Assembly: GCF_047338595.1 (NCBI RefSeq)
Contig: NZ_JBLFBO010000001.1
Location: 372,001-436,000 of the forward strand
DNA: 64,000 nt
DNA from: Nitrospira_D sp019636945
GTDB taxonomy: Bacteria; Nitrospirota; Nitrospiria; Nitrospirales; Nitrospiraceae
Direction: 5' to 3'
The notes beneath the pieces were generated by a model. It worked only from the letters and a program-made list of their open reading frames with translations. It did no database searches and had not been told where the DNA came from. The translations under genes were made by a program, and so were the position numbers. Positions 15,807-23,898 of this stretch are shown in pieces. Within the stretch, counting starts at the first letter, position 1, and every line of letters starts with the position of its first letter.

Positions 15807-16568
15807 ATGGGCATCAGAGTCGTTATTTATACACGAGTTTCTACGAAGGAACAGACTAAGAATCTTAGTCTGCAAACGCAGAAAAAGGCCTGCACCGAAT
15901 ACTGTCTCAATCATGGATATGAGGTTGACCGCATTTTTGTAGACGAAGGAGAGTCTGCGAAGACCACTGCGAGGCCGGAATTTCGAAATCTTATGGAGTA
16001 TTGTCGAGTGAATAGAGGCAAATTAGAAGCGGTTGTGGTGTACAACCTCAGCCGTTTTTCTCGAAATACCGGTGATCATCTGACAATTAGGGCGCTTTTG
16101 ACTAGCTATAGAATCACACTGCGTTCAGTAATAGAACCTACCGACGATACTCCGTCCGGAAAAATGATGGAAACCATGATTTCCGCTATTGCCCAATATG
16201 AGAACGATGTGAAGGCGGAGCGGACGAAGGCCGGAATGAAGGCCGCGAAAGAATGTGGCCGATGGACCTTCCAGGCACCGATTGGTTACCTGAATGCTTC
16301 AGATCCGATGGGAAAACCGACTTTGACCGTTGATCCAGTACGCGGACCGTTAATCAAAAAGGCATTCGAACTGTATGCTACCGGGGCATATTCAAGAAAC
16401 GAGGTGCTCAGGAAGGTTAGTGATCTCGGACTTCTCACTCGGGGAGGAAAAAGGGTTAGCGCTCAGACCTTTAGCAAGATACTGCGCAATCGTCTGTACG
16501 CAGGCTGGATTGAGTTACCTCAGTGGGGCGAAGCCACGCGAGGTAATTTCCCCGTGCTAACGTGCTAA
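15807..16568 (+). CDS. Large serine recombinase, N-terminal catalytic fragment (frameshifted)
   Basis: A 253-residue piece containing the resolvase catalytic domain (YTRVSTKEQ with nucleophile S12; conserved arginines; VVVYNLSRFSRN) and most of the Recombinase DNA-binding domain (FQAPIGYLN, ILRNRLYAGWIELPQWG). It stops at TAA 16566-16568, exactly where members of the family continue with a segment like LISEE.F. The matching continuation begins in another frame at 16562. The change coincides with an 8-bp tandem duplication (16553-16568). Removing one copy would join both pieces into a roughly 505-residue recombinase. It is probably inactive as it stands unless frameshifting or repeat contraction restores it. 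Confidence 0.85.
   Translation: MGIRVVIYTRVSTKEQTKNLSLQTQKKACTEYCLNHGYEVDRIFVDEGESAKTTARPEFRNLMEYCRVNRGKLEAVVVYNLSRFSRNTGDHLTIRALLTSYRITLRSVIEPTDDTPSGKMMETMISAIAQYENDVKAERTKAGMKAAKECGRWTFQAPIGYLNASDPMGKPTLTVDPVRGPLIKKAFELYATGAYSRNEVLRKVSDLGLLTRGGKRVSAQTFSKILRNRLYAGWIELPQWGEATRGNFPVLTC
16553..16568. repeat. 8-bp tandem duplication disrupting the serine recombinase
   Basis: CGTGCTAA occurs twice back to back (16553-16560 and 16561-16568). With both copies the frame ends in TAA. Deleting one gives continuous coding through PVLISEE, the expected family sequence. Confidence 0.9.
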
Positions 16569-17338
16569 TAAGTGAGGAGATGTTCATGCAGGTGGGATTG
16601 GTTCTAGATGGCAAGCGACCAACCGTGACACCTCACGTCCGTAATCACCCCGACTTTCCGTTACGTCGGTTCGTAGCCTGCGGTAAGTGTGGGAAGCCCC
16701 TTACGGGGTCATGGTCTAAGGGACGAGGTAAGCGTTACCCCTATTATCGCTGCCCCAACACTCGATGCAAGGGTGTAAATGGCCGCAAAGACGATGTAGA
16801 GCGGGAATTCCAGCTGCTTCTGAAGAGACTCCAGCCCAAGCCGGAATACTTGCGTCTCTTCAATGCGGTAGTACTCGACGCATGGAATAAAAAGCAGGCC
16901 GATACTCTGCTGGAACGAGTGACCGTAGAGAATCAACTAAAGGTGCTAAACGAACGGAAGGAGCAGTTGATTGAAGCGTTTGTGTATAAGGGGGCAATAG
17001 ACCAACCTACATTTCAGGGGGAACTCGATAAGATAAAGGAAAAAATGGCCCTAGCCGAGATCCATCTAAATGAGGTGAAGCACGAGGAGCTTGATGCGGA
17101 ATCAGTCCTGAACTTCTCGCAGTACATCCTTATCAATGCGGCCAGGCTTTGGTCCGAGGCATCATTGGATCAGAGGCAACGACTTCAGAGAGTGCTATTT
17201 CCGAATGGATTAACGTTTATGGAAGGGAGTTTTGGAACCACCAAAACGTGCTTAGCTTTCAACCTCTTAGAGAGCTTTTCCCCCTCAAATGATAGTGTGG
17301 TGTCCCCAACGGGATTTGAACCCGTGTTACTGCCTTGA
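16562..17338 (+). CDS. Large serine recombinase, C-terminal zinc-ribbon/coiled-coil fragment
   Basis: A 258-residue continuation of the split recombinase. It has the recombinase zinc beta-ribbon (CGKCGKPLTG...YYRCPNTRCKG, about residues 39-77) followed by a coiled-coil region (about 120-190), the part that contacts att-site DNA. GTG 16562 could act as a restart, but no Shine-Dalgarno is seen, so this is better read as the 3' half of one broken gene. Its last residues are encoded inside the tRNA-Glu gene on the opposite strand (overlap 17298-17338), which links the element to that tRNA. Confidence 0.8.
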   Translation: MLISEEMFMQVGLVLDGKRPTVTPHVRNHPDFPLRRFVACGKCGKPLTGSWSKGRGKRYPYYRCPNTRCKGVNGRKDDVEREFQLLLKRLQPKPEYLRLFNAVVLDAWNKKQADTLLERVTVENQLKVLNERKEQLIEAFVYKGAIDQPTFQGELDKIKEKMALAEIHLNEVKHEELDAESVLNFSQYILINAARLWSEASLDQRQRLQRVLFPNGLTFMEGSFGTTKTCLAFNLLESFSPSNDSVVSPTGFEPVLLP

Positions 17339-17375
17339 AAGGGCAATGTCCTAGGCCAGGCTAGACGATGGGGAC
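17298..17375 (-). tRNA. tRNA-Glu (anticodon TTC)
   Basis: Full cloverleaf on the minus strand: acceptor GTCCCCA pairing with TGGGGAC, anticodon loop CTTTCAA (TTC), T-arm GGGTTCAAATCCC and an encoded CCA at 17298-17300. Its 3' end faces the serine recombinase, whose frame runs into it. This is the usual arrangement for integration at a tRNA 3' end. Confidence 0.95.
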
Positions 17376-17527
17376 GTGACCACAAAGGTCAGGAGAGAAT
17401 GGATACCACATTCCGAGCGGCGCTGTCACTAGGAGACCTAGCCTGGCTGTTATGGAGGTCTGATTCGCGAGAATTGATCTAGTCCGTCTGTTTTTTGAGG
17501 TTGCGTAGAGTGTATGCGGAGTTCTAT

Positions 17528-18088
17528 TCAAGTGCGGGGGGTGTAGAACGGTAGCTCTCCCTCCATGGCAGCAAGGGGACGGTGGGCTTGGTCCTTTCGT
17601 GAGAGGATCGGTTGAGTCACCGGCCAGGTAATTCCTAAAGCCGGATCGTTCCAAAGGATCCCGCGATCATCCTTGGGGGAATAATAGGCGGTACATTTAT
17701 AGAGAAAGCAGGCGGTATCGCTGGTAACGCAAAAGCCATGCGCGCATCCAGGGGGAATGTACATTTGCTGCAGGGTTGATCCGGATAAGACGATTCCATA
17801 CCATTTGCCGAATGTGGGTGATCCTTTCCGGATATCGAGGACCACATCGTATACCGTACCTTCCAGGGCCATCACGAGTTTCCCTTGGGCATTGGGTTGT
17901 TGGAAATGCAGACCTCGTACGGTGTTGCGAATAGACCGAGAATAGTTATCCTGAACGAAGTGTTCCGTAATACCCGCGTCACGGTATCGCTGTTCGTGAT
18001 AGGTTTCTGCAAACGAACCACGATGATCTCCCAAGAGGGAGGGTTCCAGTACGAGGACGCCAGGAATGTTGATAGAAGTTACATGCAT
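17528..18088 (-). CDS. rfbC: dTDP-4-dehydrorhamnose 3,5-epimerase
   Basis: Epimerises dTDP-4-keto-6-deoxyglucose at C3 and C5 in dTDP-L-rhamnose synthesis for surface polysaccharide. The 186-residue length is standard. Visible signatures: GDHRGSFAETYH near 20-31, QDNYSRS, RGLHFQ with the catalytic histidine near residue 62, and PPGCAHGFCV near 112-121. The other rml genes are not adjacent. The upstream hypothetical gene on the same strand ends nine bases away, so they may be co-transcribed. Confidence 0.92.
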   Translation of the reverse strand: MHVTSINIPGVLVLEPSLLGDHRGSFAETYHEQRYRDAGITEHFVQDNYSRSIRNTVRGLHFQQPNAQGKLVMALEGTVYDVVLDIRKGSPTFGKWYGIVLSGSTLQQMYIPPGCAHGFCVTSDTACFLYKCTAYYSPKDDRGILWNDPALGITWPVTQPILSRKDQAHRPLAAMEGELPFYTPRT

Positions 18089-18096
18089 GACACTGC

Positions 18097-18525
18097 CTAC
18101 TCCGGATCAGGGTTTTGTCCGGGCAGCAGGCCGGTTGAAGGATCAAGGCTTCCTGACGTATCGGGATACAATTGCCCCAAGCGGTCTATTAACGGTAGTG
18201 CCTCAGGTGTGGTATTCATCCTAGGGGCACTGACCGGATGATCCCAGACGAGGGTGGAGATATTGGCTTCCTGGAGCAGAGACCGGATCGTAGACGCGCA
18301 GGCCTCAAGTGTGAGTTCAGTCCCCGCGCGAAGATCAAGAACGCGATCTTGAAGATTAGTCGGGGGTGGCTCCGTATGAAGGAGTCTCCAGCAGCGATCG
18401 AAAATTGTTTGGCGAAGTTCTTTGGATAGGTTGATGGTCGTCAGATCCGCAGTGCACAGTGCCGACACGAATAAGACAAACTGGAGCTCAGGCATTCCTG
18501 GATGCTCGACATCGAGAGACGGCAT
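18097..18525 (-). CDS. Hypothetical protein
   Basis: A 142-residue protein from ATG 18525; an upstream extension to 18654 would overlap the divergent MoaD-like gene and is less likely. It has a helical middle (ELQFVLFVSALC, LSKELRQTIFDRCWRLL) and a polar, proline-rich C-terminus. I recognise no family. It lies directly upstream of rfbC. Confidence 0.45.
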   Translation of the reverse strand: MPSLDVEHPGMPELQFVLFVSALCTADLTTINLSKELRQTIFDRCWRLLHTEPPPTNLQDRVLDLRAGTELTLEACASTIRSLLQEANISTLVWDHPVSAPRMNTTPEALPLIDRLGQLYPDTSGSLDPSTGLLPGQNPDPE

Positions 18526-18616
18526 CCGCTCATTATCCGTACGAATCTTCAGGGAGTCAACTGTCGGTTCCGTAAGTGTGCTTTGTTGACCCGGTATAGG
18601 AGGGAAGAGAGGAAAA

Positions 18617-18892
18617 ATGGTGACGATTGCTCTGACCGGACAACTCCAAACCATGGATGGGGAGTGTGATCTCGCCTGCGAAATCGATCAGGCGCTGTCC
18701 GTTCGACAACTGATTCAGCGGCAGGGTGTTCAATTGCGTCATTTACTGCAGCTATTACGCGAAAAAAAGGTGCTGGTCACGATCAACAAGAGAATTGCGA
18801 GCGAAGATTCGCTTGTGCACGATGGGGATGCGATTCGTCTCATCGGCCATGACGGGATGGGTGGGAGCGGGCTTGGCCCTACGCATTTGTAG
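18617..18892 (+). CDS. MoaD/ThiS-like beta-grasp protein
   Basis: A 91-residue protein. The pattern LVTINKRIASEDSLVHDGDAIRLIG matches the second half of the ubiquitin-like MoaD/ThiS fold used as a sulfur carrier. The normal C-terminal Gly-Gly is not terminal: GMGG is followed by eight more residues (SGLGPTHL). Either the tail must be cut off before activation or the protein has another use. Start ATG follows AGGAGGGAAGAGAGG. No thi or moa gene lies nearby. It is divergent from the hypothetical gene and convergent with HU. Confidence 0.65.
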   Translation: MVTIALTGQLQTMDGECDLACEIDQALSVRQLIQRQGVQLRHLLQLLREKKVLVTINKRIASEDSLVHDGDAIRLIGHDGMGGSGLGPTHL

Positions 18893-18912
18893 AAGGAGAA
18901 AGCGTAAGTGAC

Positions 18913-18949
18913 GAGGGGGATCGAAACCGAACCTGTTTCGATCCCCCTC
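18913..18949. terminator. Perfect 15-bp stem between convergent genes
   Basis: GAGGGGGATCGAAAC (18913-18927), seven-base loop, GTTTCGATCCCCCTC (18935-18949). It lies 20 bases after the MoaD-like stop and 80 bases from the HU stop. It probably acts as a shared bidirectional terminator, although neither side has a long T-run. Confidence 0.65.
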
Positions 18950-19029
18950 ATAAAACAAGGCTGTATGCAGCGGATGATCAAACTGGCTGCTGATCAAGCA
19001 CTGCAGCAACGCCAGGACAGGAGCCTGTA

Positions 19030-19317
19030 TTATTTCTTGCCGAGAATCGCGTCCTTAGCTGCCTTCGCCACCCTGAATTTCACCACGCGCTTTGCGGGGA
19101 TCTTGATCTCTGCGCCGGTTTGAGGGTTCCGCCCGATCCGTGCCTTGCGGTTGGCCAGCTTGAGTTTACCGATACCGGGTACGGTGAAGACATTTTTCGC
19201 CTCACGATACGCTAAGGCCGCCAGATCATCAAGAATCTGGACTGCCCCTTTCTTTGTGATGCCAGCTTTCCCGGCGATGTAATCAGCAATCTGGGACTTG
19301 GTCATTGATTTTGCCAT
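19030..19317 (-). CDS. HU-family DNA-binding protein
   Basis: A 95-residue nucleoid protein. The HU fold is clear: SQIADYIAGKAGITKKGAVQILDDL (helices), then VPGIGKLKLANRKARIGRNPQTGAEIKIPAKRVVKFRVAK, including the DNA-intercalating arm GRNPQTGAEIKIP. It bends and compacts DNA. ATG 19317 is preceded by AAGGAGG on the minus strand; the upstream extension of the frame is not protein-like. It is monocistronic and convergent with the MoaD-like gene. Confidence 0.95.
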   Translation of the reverse strand: MAKSMTKSQIADYIAGKAGITKKGAVQILDDLAALAYREAKNVFTVPGIGKLKLANRKARIGRNPQTGAEIKIPAKRVVKFRVAKAAKDAILGKK

Positions 19318-19608
19318 TCGTAAACCTCCTTGAGGGTAAGGAATGAAAGAAATTATGGTTCGTGTGACGCGACTCGCACAGAAACATTCCGCCAGAGAGT
19401 TGGGAGCGCCCGAATGTCCGCTCGTGCTCGCCTTATGAAAGTCGGCGAGAGTGTAGCCAAGAGTCGAAAGAGTGTCAACGAGAAAAAGCGCGACTGGCGC
19501 GAAGAAATGCGTACGCGGCCCTTGCGGATCCTGCAAATGGAAGGGTACAGTAGGGCTAGATGGACTTCAGGGTCAGCGTAAACGGCTCTTGACCGTGGAT
19601 CAGGTGAG

Positions 19609-20169
19609 ATGGGTAAAGACCTTCCTATAATATCCGTAGGTACATCAAGCTCATCTTCGGAGCAGCCTGATAACTTTCTTTATTCCCGAGTCTTCTGTCA
19701 AAAAGAAAACTCACCTCCCCTCGGCCTGTTGCTGGAGTTTCTCAGGTCTCGTGGGCAGGTTCCGGTCCTTCCGAGCAACCTGGAGGAGGGCCTGCTTCAG
19801 GAGTGGGCCTGGGTTCAAGTGGCGTTGGGCTATCAGCGGGATCGGAAACCGATCCAGGTCTTTTGTGTACGCGATCGTGGAAGTTACCGAGATGTCTATG
19901 ACCAGGAGAAGCAGCAATTTCTGGATGTCCTCACGGCCTATGCCGACGTAGAGGCGCAATTGGCGTTGGAGTATGTGAACCGATGCCGATTTATTTTGAC
20001 GACGCGCATGGTCGAAGACGATGTGACGGATGAAGGCTATGATTTCAATGGCTGGATTCTTGAGTTCTACCAAGAACAGTGCAATGGGATCGTACAGATT
20101 GACCGACAGGGGTTCTATTCTCCCAAGGGGGAATTAATCGTCGATCTGTCGAGTTCGTCCGAGAGTTGA
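19609..20169 (+). CDS. Hypothetical protein, 186 residues
   Basis: An acidic soluble protein with no signal peptide or membrane helix. Serine-rich ends (SSSSSE at 13-18; SSSSES at the C-terminus) flank a structured core with aromatic-rich segments (LQEWAWVQVALGYQRD, NGWILEFYQEQC). I do not recognise a family. ATG 19609 has AGGTGAG upstream. Its stop is one base before the GTG start of the YkgJ-type gene, so the pair is probably an operon. Confidence 0.6.
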   Translation: MGKDLPIISVGTSSSSSEQPDNFLYSRVFCQKENSPPLGLLLEFLRSRGQVPVLPSNLEEGLLQEWAWVQVALGYQRDRKPIQVFCVRDRGSYRDVYDQEKQQFLDVLTAYADVEAQLALEYVNRCRFILTTRMVEDDVTDEGYDFNGWILEFYQEQCNGIVQIDRQGFYSPKGELIVDLSSSSES

Positions 20170-20170
20170 T

Positions 20171-20806
20171 GTGACGCAGGCGCCGAGCTGGCAATCTCTC
20201 CCGTTATTCGAACAAACGGCACGATGGTTTGAACGGGCACACGCGGCTCTGCTCGGCGAATTGCCATGTCGTCAGGGCTGTTCCCATTGTTGTGTGGGGA
20301 TTTTCCCCGTCACGGTTCTTGATCAGCAAGTCATCCAGTTGGGGTTGAGTACGCTATCCGACTCTCATCGGAACCGAATCGTGGAGACTGCGGCAGCTCA
20401 GATCACCGACCTGACGGCCGCGGTACCCCAGCTGCTCACGAATCGGTTTGTCGATCACTGGTCGGAGCAGGAATGCGAACAGGTGATCGACCAGTGTTCT
20501 ACCTGGCCCTGTCCTGCGTTAGAAAGTGATGGAGGGTGTGCGATCTATCAGTTTCGGCCGCTCGTGTGTCGATCTATGGGAATTCCTTCGGAGGATGATG
20601 ACCATGTCAATGGCGCCTGTGCAGTGCAAACGTCGATTCCATTGATTCGACTCTCGAAAGCCCTTCGTGAGGAGGAGGATCGTCTGGCTGTGCTGGAAGC
20701 GGACGAACTTGAGGCCTTGCGCCACCAGCAAGGAGAGGAAGGAGAAGAAATGCTCCTCCCCTTTGCCTTCATACTAGAAGCATCGTCGCAGGCAATCTCG
20801 GCCTAG
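20171..20806 (+). CDS. YkgJ-family cysteine cluster protein
   Basis: A 211-residue protein with the cysteine pattern of the YkgJ/CxxCxxCC family: CRQGCSHCC near 32-40, CPAL, then GGCAIYQFRPLVCRSMG near 120-136. These cysteines are thought to bind zinc or an Fe-S cluster; function is not settled. Start is GTG, tightly coupled to the preceding hypothetical gene. A second member is at 30738-31538. Confidence 0.8.
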   Translation: MTQAPSWQSLPLFEQTARWFERAHAALLGELPCRQGCSHCCVGIFPVTVLDQQVIQLGLSTLSDSHRNRIVETAAAQITDLTAAVPQLLTNRFVDHWSEQECEQVIDQCSTWPCPALESDGGCAIYQFRPLVCRSMGIPSEDDDHVNGACAVQTSIPLIRLSKALREEEDRLAVLEADELEALRHQQGEEGEEMLLPFAFILEASSQAISA

Positions 20807-20853
20807 ACAGCATATTTCTCGCTATGCTAAGGTAACCACCCTTGGTTATGGGA

Positions 20854-20930
20854 GCGCCTGTAGCTCAGCTGGATAGAGCATCAGCCTCCGGAGCTGAGGG
20901 CCACAGGTTCAAATCCTGTCAGGCGCACCA
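20854..20930 (+). tRNA. tRNA-Arg (anticodon CCG)
   Basis: A 77-base gene with acceptor GCGCCTG/CAGGCGC, anticodon loop CTCCGGA (CCG), T-loop GGTTCAAATCC and an encoded CCA. It is 42 bases upstream of tRNA-Lys. Confidence 0.96.
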
Positions 20931-20972
20931 AACCGCTTCTTGTAATCGGCATCGACAATTCAATACCCGGTG

Positions 20973-21048
<76 letters not shown>

Positions 21049-21189
21049 TTTCACATCAACTAGCTCTGCATCCGTCTACTGTCTCCTTGGTAGTGGAGGG
21101 GAATGCGTTGCATTTTTGGCATTTGCCAGAGATGTTCTCCTGATAGACGGTCCCAATGTTCACGGCGTTTACAGTGAGGCCTTCTCTAT

Positions 21190-22305
21190 CTATTCAATTG
21201 TTTTGGCAAGAGTGCCGGCGATAATCTCATTTCCTTCCCGAGTTAAGTGGGCCTGAATGTCGAAGTAATGTTCTTTGGGAATCTTTAAACGTGAAAGATC
21301 AACAAAGCAACTGAGATTAGATCCTGCTCGTATAATGTAGGGATATACTTCCGTTATACTTTCAATATCATGCAATGTAGTCTTAGGATTTAATCTCTCG
21401 GTAAAGAACGATGAGGGTTGTAAAATACAATAAAAATTGGCGCCTCTGCTCTTTACTAACTGTTCAGCTGCTCTCCAATTATTAATTATAAAATCACTAA
21501 CTGCTTCAGCCGTCACGTGGTTAGTGCAATCCGAGTGTGAGTCCGACTGATGTACTCGACGTGATTTAATTTGTTCATAGAGCGCGTAGATTGATGTTTC
21601 CCTGACAAATGCCGTAAGTCCAAACAAGAGAGAATGTCGCCCGTACGGAGTATATGAAGTAACTGACAAGGCATCATTGATCTGCTGTTCTCGAGCATGT
21701 GCCCCTACCATACCTGGATAGCATCCATACACCGCATCGTTGTATCCATCATAAAATACAACTGAATCTCCCTTTTGTATTTCACTTAAATTAGAAATCA
21801 GCCTATTTAAAGATTGTCTATTTGTCCATGCGAGCTCCGCATAATTGATAGAATTCAAGCCCGTCCTTTTTGTAAATAACGATGGAATGGCCCCATCATC
21901 TCGTACTCCATATCCCCACATGGTGGAGCCACCAAAGAAATGGATTGTGTGTGCGGTATTAGATTTAACTGGGCTCCCTGTAACTCTCAACCCTTTCCCG
22001 GTTATATTGATATACCTCCCATGAAACTCCTTTGATTGCCAGCCGACATGCGATTTATAGGGGATATTGGCTGTCCCTTGATATTCAGTAAAAAACTCCA
22101 ACTGTTCTGGATCAAGGGATGGAAGATCCTTTGGGGTCGAAGATGCCTCCAGTTGTGCCTTGGCTGTAAAAACGTACGCACACAACTCTGCTAGTCCTGC
22201 CATCATCATGGTGATTAACAAGATAATTGATACCGTACCTACGTTCTTTTTTATGGTCATAATTGATTTGAGCGATGATTTCCACTGTGGAATAGTTCCA
22301 TTCAC
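21190..22305 (-). CDS. Membrane-anchored SGNH/GDSL-like hydrolase
   Basis: A 371-residue protein with one N-terminal membrane helix (about 22-45) and a predicted extracytoplasmic domain. SGNH blocks are visible: FFGGSTMWGYGVRDD (GGS block near 124-138), YDGYND (GxND block near 186-191) and DIQAHLTREGNEIIA (D..H block near 350-364). Such proteins often deacetylate or modify polysaccharides. GTG 22305 has AGAGGGA upstream; ATG 22260 is the alternative. Codons are distinctly AT-rich compared with flanking genes, and the gene adjoins a tRNA pair, so it is likely acquired. Substrate unknown. Confidence 0.7.
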   Translation of the reverse strand: MNGTIPQWKSSLKSIMTIKKNVGTVSIILLITMMMAGLAELCAYVFTAKAQLEASSTPKDLPSLDPEQLEFFTEYQGTANIPYKSHVGWQSKEFHGRYINITGKGLRVTGSPVKSNTAHTIHFFGGSTMWGYGVRDDGAIPSLFTKRTGLNSINYAELAWTNRQSLNRLISNLSEIQKGDSVVFYDGYNDAVYGCYPGMVGAHAREQQINDALSVTSYTPYGRHSLLFGLTAFVRETSIYALYEQIKSRRVHQSDSHSDCTNHVTAEAVSDFIINNWRAAEQLVKSRGANFYCILQPSSFFTERLNPKTTLHDIESITEVYPYIIRAGSNLSCFVDLSRLKIPKEHYFDIQAHLTREGNEIIAGTLAKTIE

Positions 22306-22524
22306 GCGGAGTCCCTCTTTCTTGTAACGGGGAATAATCCCATCAAGGAGTCCTTCTGCTGTCTGCTGCTATTGCTTTGCATGTATCGCCCTTGCTTCAT
22401 CATATCGGTATACATTGCCCGCGGGCGGATAAAACCTTCTAGTGCGCGTTTGCTTTCCCGCATACTCGGGAGTATGAGCTCGCTCTGTGTGTGGAGCCGA
22501 CACGGGTGCTCTATGTGCGACGGC

Positions 22525-23898
22525 CTAGGTGACCAGCACATGCCGAGGCTGAAGAGTCATCTTGATGCCTCCTTTCGGCCGCAAGGTCACCATAAGGTAA
22601 GGTTCTACCTTGTCTTGTGCCAATTGCAGATCATAGTGTCGGCCAATCAAGGCTAGCAGGAGTGGTCCTTCAACAGACGCGAAATGAAGTCCTACGCAGG
22701 TGCGTGGTCCTGCACCAAACGGCATGTAGGCGTAGCGAGAACCTGGGCGCTTGTCATCCAGCCATCGCTCCGGCCGAAATTGCTCAGGGTCCGTCCAAAA
22801 ATCTGGATGCCTATGGAGATTGTATGAGCCGACCAAGACGAAGGCGCCTTCCGGCAGGGACAGCCCACCGACCGTCGTATTCACCGCGGCTTTGCGGTGA
22901 ACCGCCGGTGCCGGTGGATAGAGACGGAGTGATTCCTCGAAGATGGCGCGCGTATAGGGAAGCCGCTCAAGATCCTCGGCGTTGGGGGGGCGTCCCTGGA
23001 GCACTCGGTCCACTTCCTCATGAAAACGTGCTTTCGTCTCGGCGTGAGTCGCCAAGAGATACCATGTCCAGGAGAGAGCATTGGCGGTCGTCTCGTGGCC
23101 CGCAGCAAAAATGGTCAACGCTTCATCCCGCAGCTCTTGATCGGTCAGGCCCTCACCGGTTTCGTCGTCTCGTGCCTGAAGCAGCAGATCCAGGAGGTCA
23201 TCATGGTGTGCGCCGCTCCGGCGCCGTTCCGCGAGTAGGCCATACATCAGCCTGTCCATGAACCGCATCACGGAATGAAATTCACGGTTGCGGGCAGTCG
23301 GCACCCACAGGGGGAGGGACAGGGGATTACTGAACGAGTCGAAGGCATACTTGATACTGACTTGGAGGGCATGACTGATTCGATCGGTGTGTTGGGTCAT
23401 GCTGGCGGTGAACATCGTTTGTGAAATGACTTCGAGGGCCAGCTGCATCATTTCCGCAGCAATGTCGATGGTGTCTCCTTCCTGGTCTTTCCACGAAACC
23501 AATCGTTGCTCGCCGACCTGGGCCATGCGATCGGCCATCGCGGCCATCCGAGAGCGGTGAAAGATCGGCTGGATGATGCGGCGATGCCGTTTCCACACTT
23601 CACCAGAACTGGTTACCAAGCCATTGCCCAGGACTAGGGCAAGGCCATGTGGTTTTCGAGGATTGTAGACCTTCACAAAACGATCCGACTGTTTGACCAG
23701 GATTTCTTCGGCGAGGTCAGGATGACTGAACAGATAGAATGTCTTCGGACCAAGCCGGAAGCGGATCGCATCCCCGTGCTGCCGCCACCAGGCCGAGAGG
23801 GACTCCAGAGGACGCTGCCTAAACGCACCAAGGTGACCCAGCAACGGTACTGCTCCGGGAACATCGACTAAGGTGAAGGAGGAAACAGAGTCCGACAT
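22525..23898 (-). CDS. Cytochrome P450
   Basis: A 457-residue haem monooxygenase. Signatures: I-helix AGHETTANALSWTWYLL, K-helix EESLRLYPPAP (ExxR), RPERW region, and haem-binding FGAGPRTCVGLHFA with the thiolate cysteine. No membrane anchor is evident, as in soluble bacterial P450s. The layout resembles CYP102/CYP4-like fatty acid or terpenoid hydroxylases, but substrate cannot be read from sequence. ATG 23898 is chosen; upstream in-frame starts at 23934 and 23985 exist and no option has a clear Shine-Dalgarno. No ferredoxin or reductase gene is adjacent. Confidence 0.9.
   Translation of the reverse strand: MSDSVSSFTLVDVPGAVPLLGHLGAFRQRPLESLSAWWRQHGDAIRFRLGPKTFYLFSHPDLAEEILVKQSDRFVKVYNPRKPHGLALVLGNGLVTSSGEVWKRHRRIIQPIFHRSRMAAMADRMAQVGEQRLVSWKDQEGDTIDIAAEMMQLALEVISQTMFTASMTQHTDRISHALQVSIKYAFDSFSNPLSLPLWVPTARNREFHSVMRFMDRLMYGLLAERRRSGAHHDDLLDLLLQARDDETGEGLTDQELRDEALTIFAAGHETTANALSWTWYLLATHAETKARFHEEVDRVLQGRPPNAEDLERLPYTRAIFEESLRLYPPAPAVHRKAAVNTTVGGLSLPEGAFVLVGSYNLHRHPDFWTDPEQFRPERWLDDKRPGSRYAYMPFGAGPRTCVGLHFASVEGPLLLALIGRHYDLQLAQDKVEPYLMVTLRPKGGIKMTLQPRHVLVT

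Noticed and set aside
12887..17338. Complete prophage
   Set aside because: Only Mu-F-like and DUF5681-like pieces recall phage. There is no capsid, terminase large subunit, portal, tail or lysis gene.
22302..22541. Small minus-strand frame between the SGNH gene and the P450 gene
   Set aside because: No ribosome binding site, no recognisable sequence, and it touches the SGNH start only by chance overlap.
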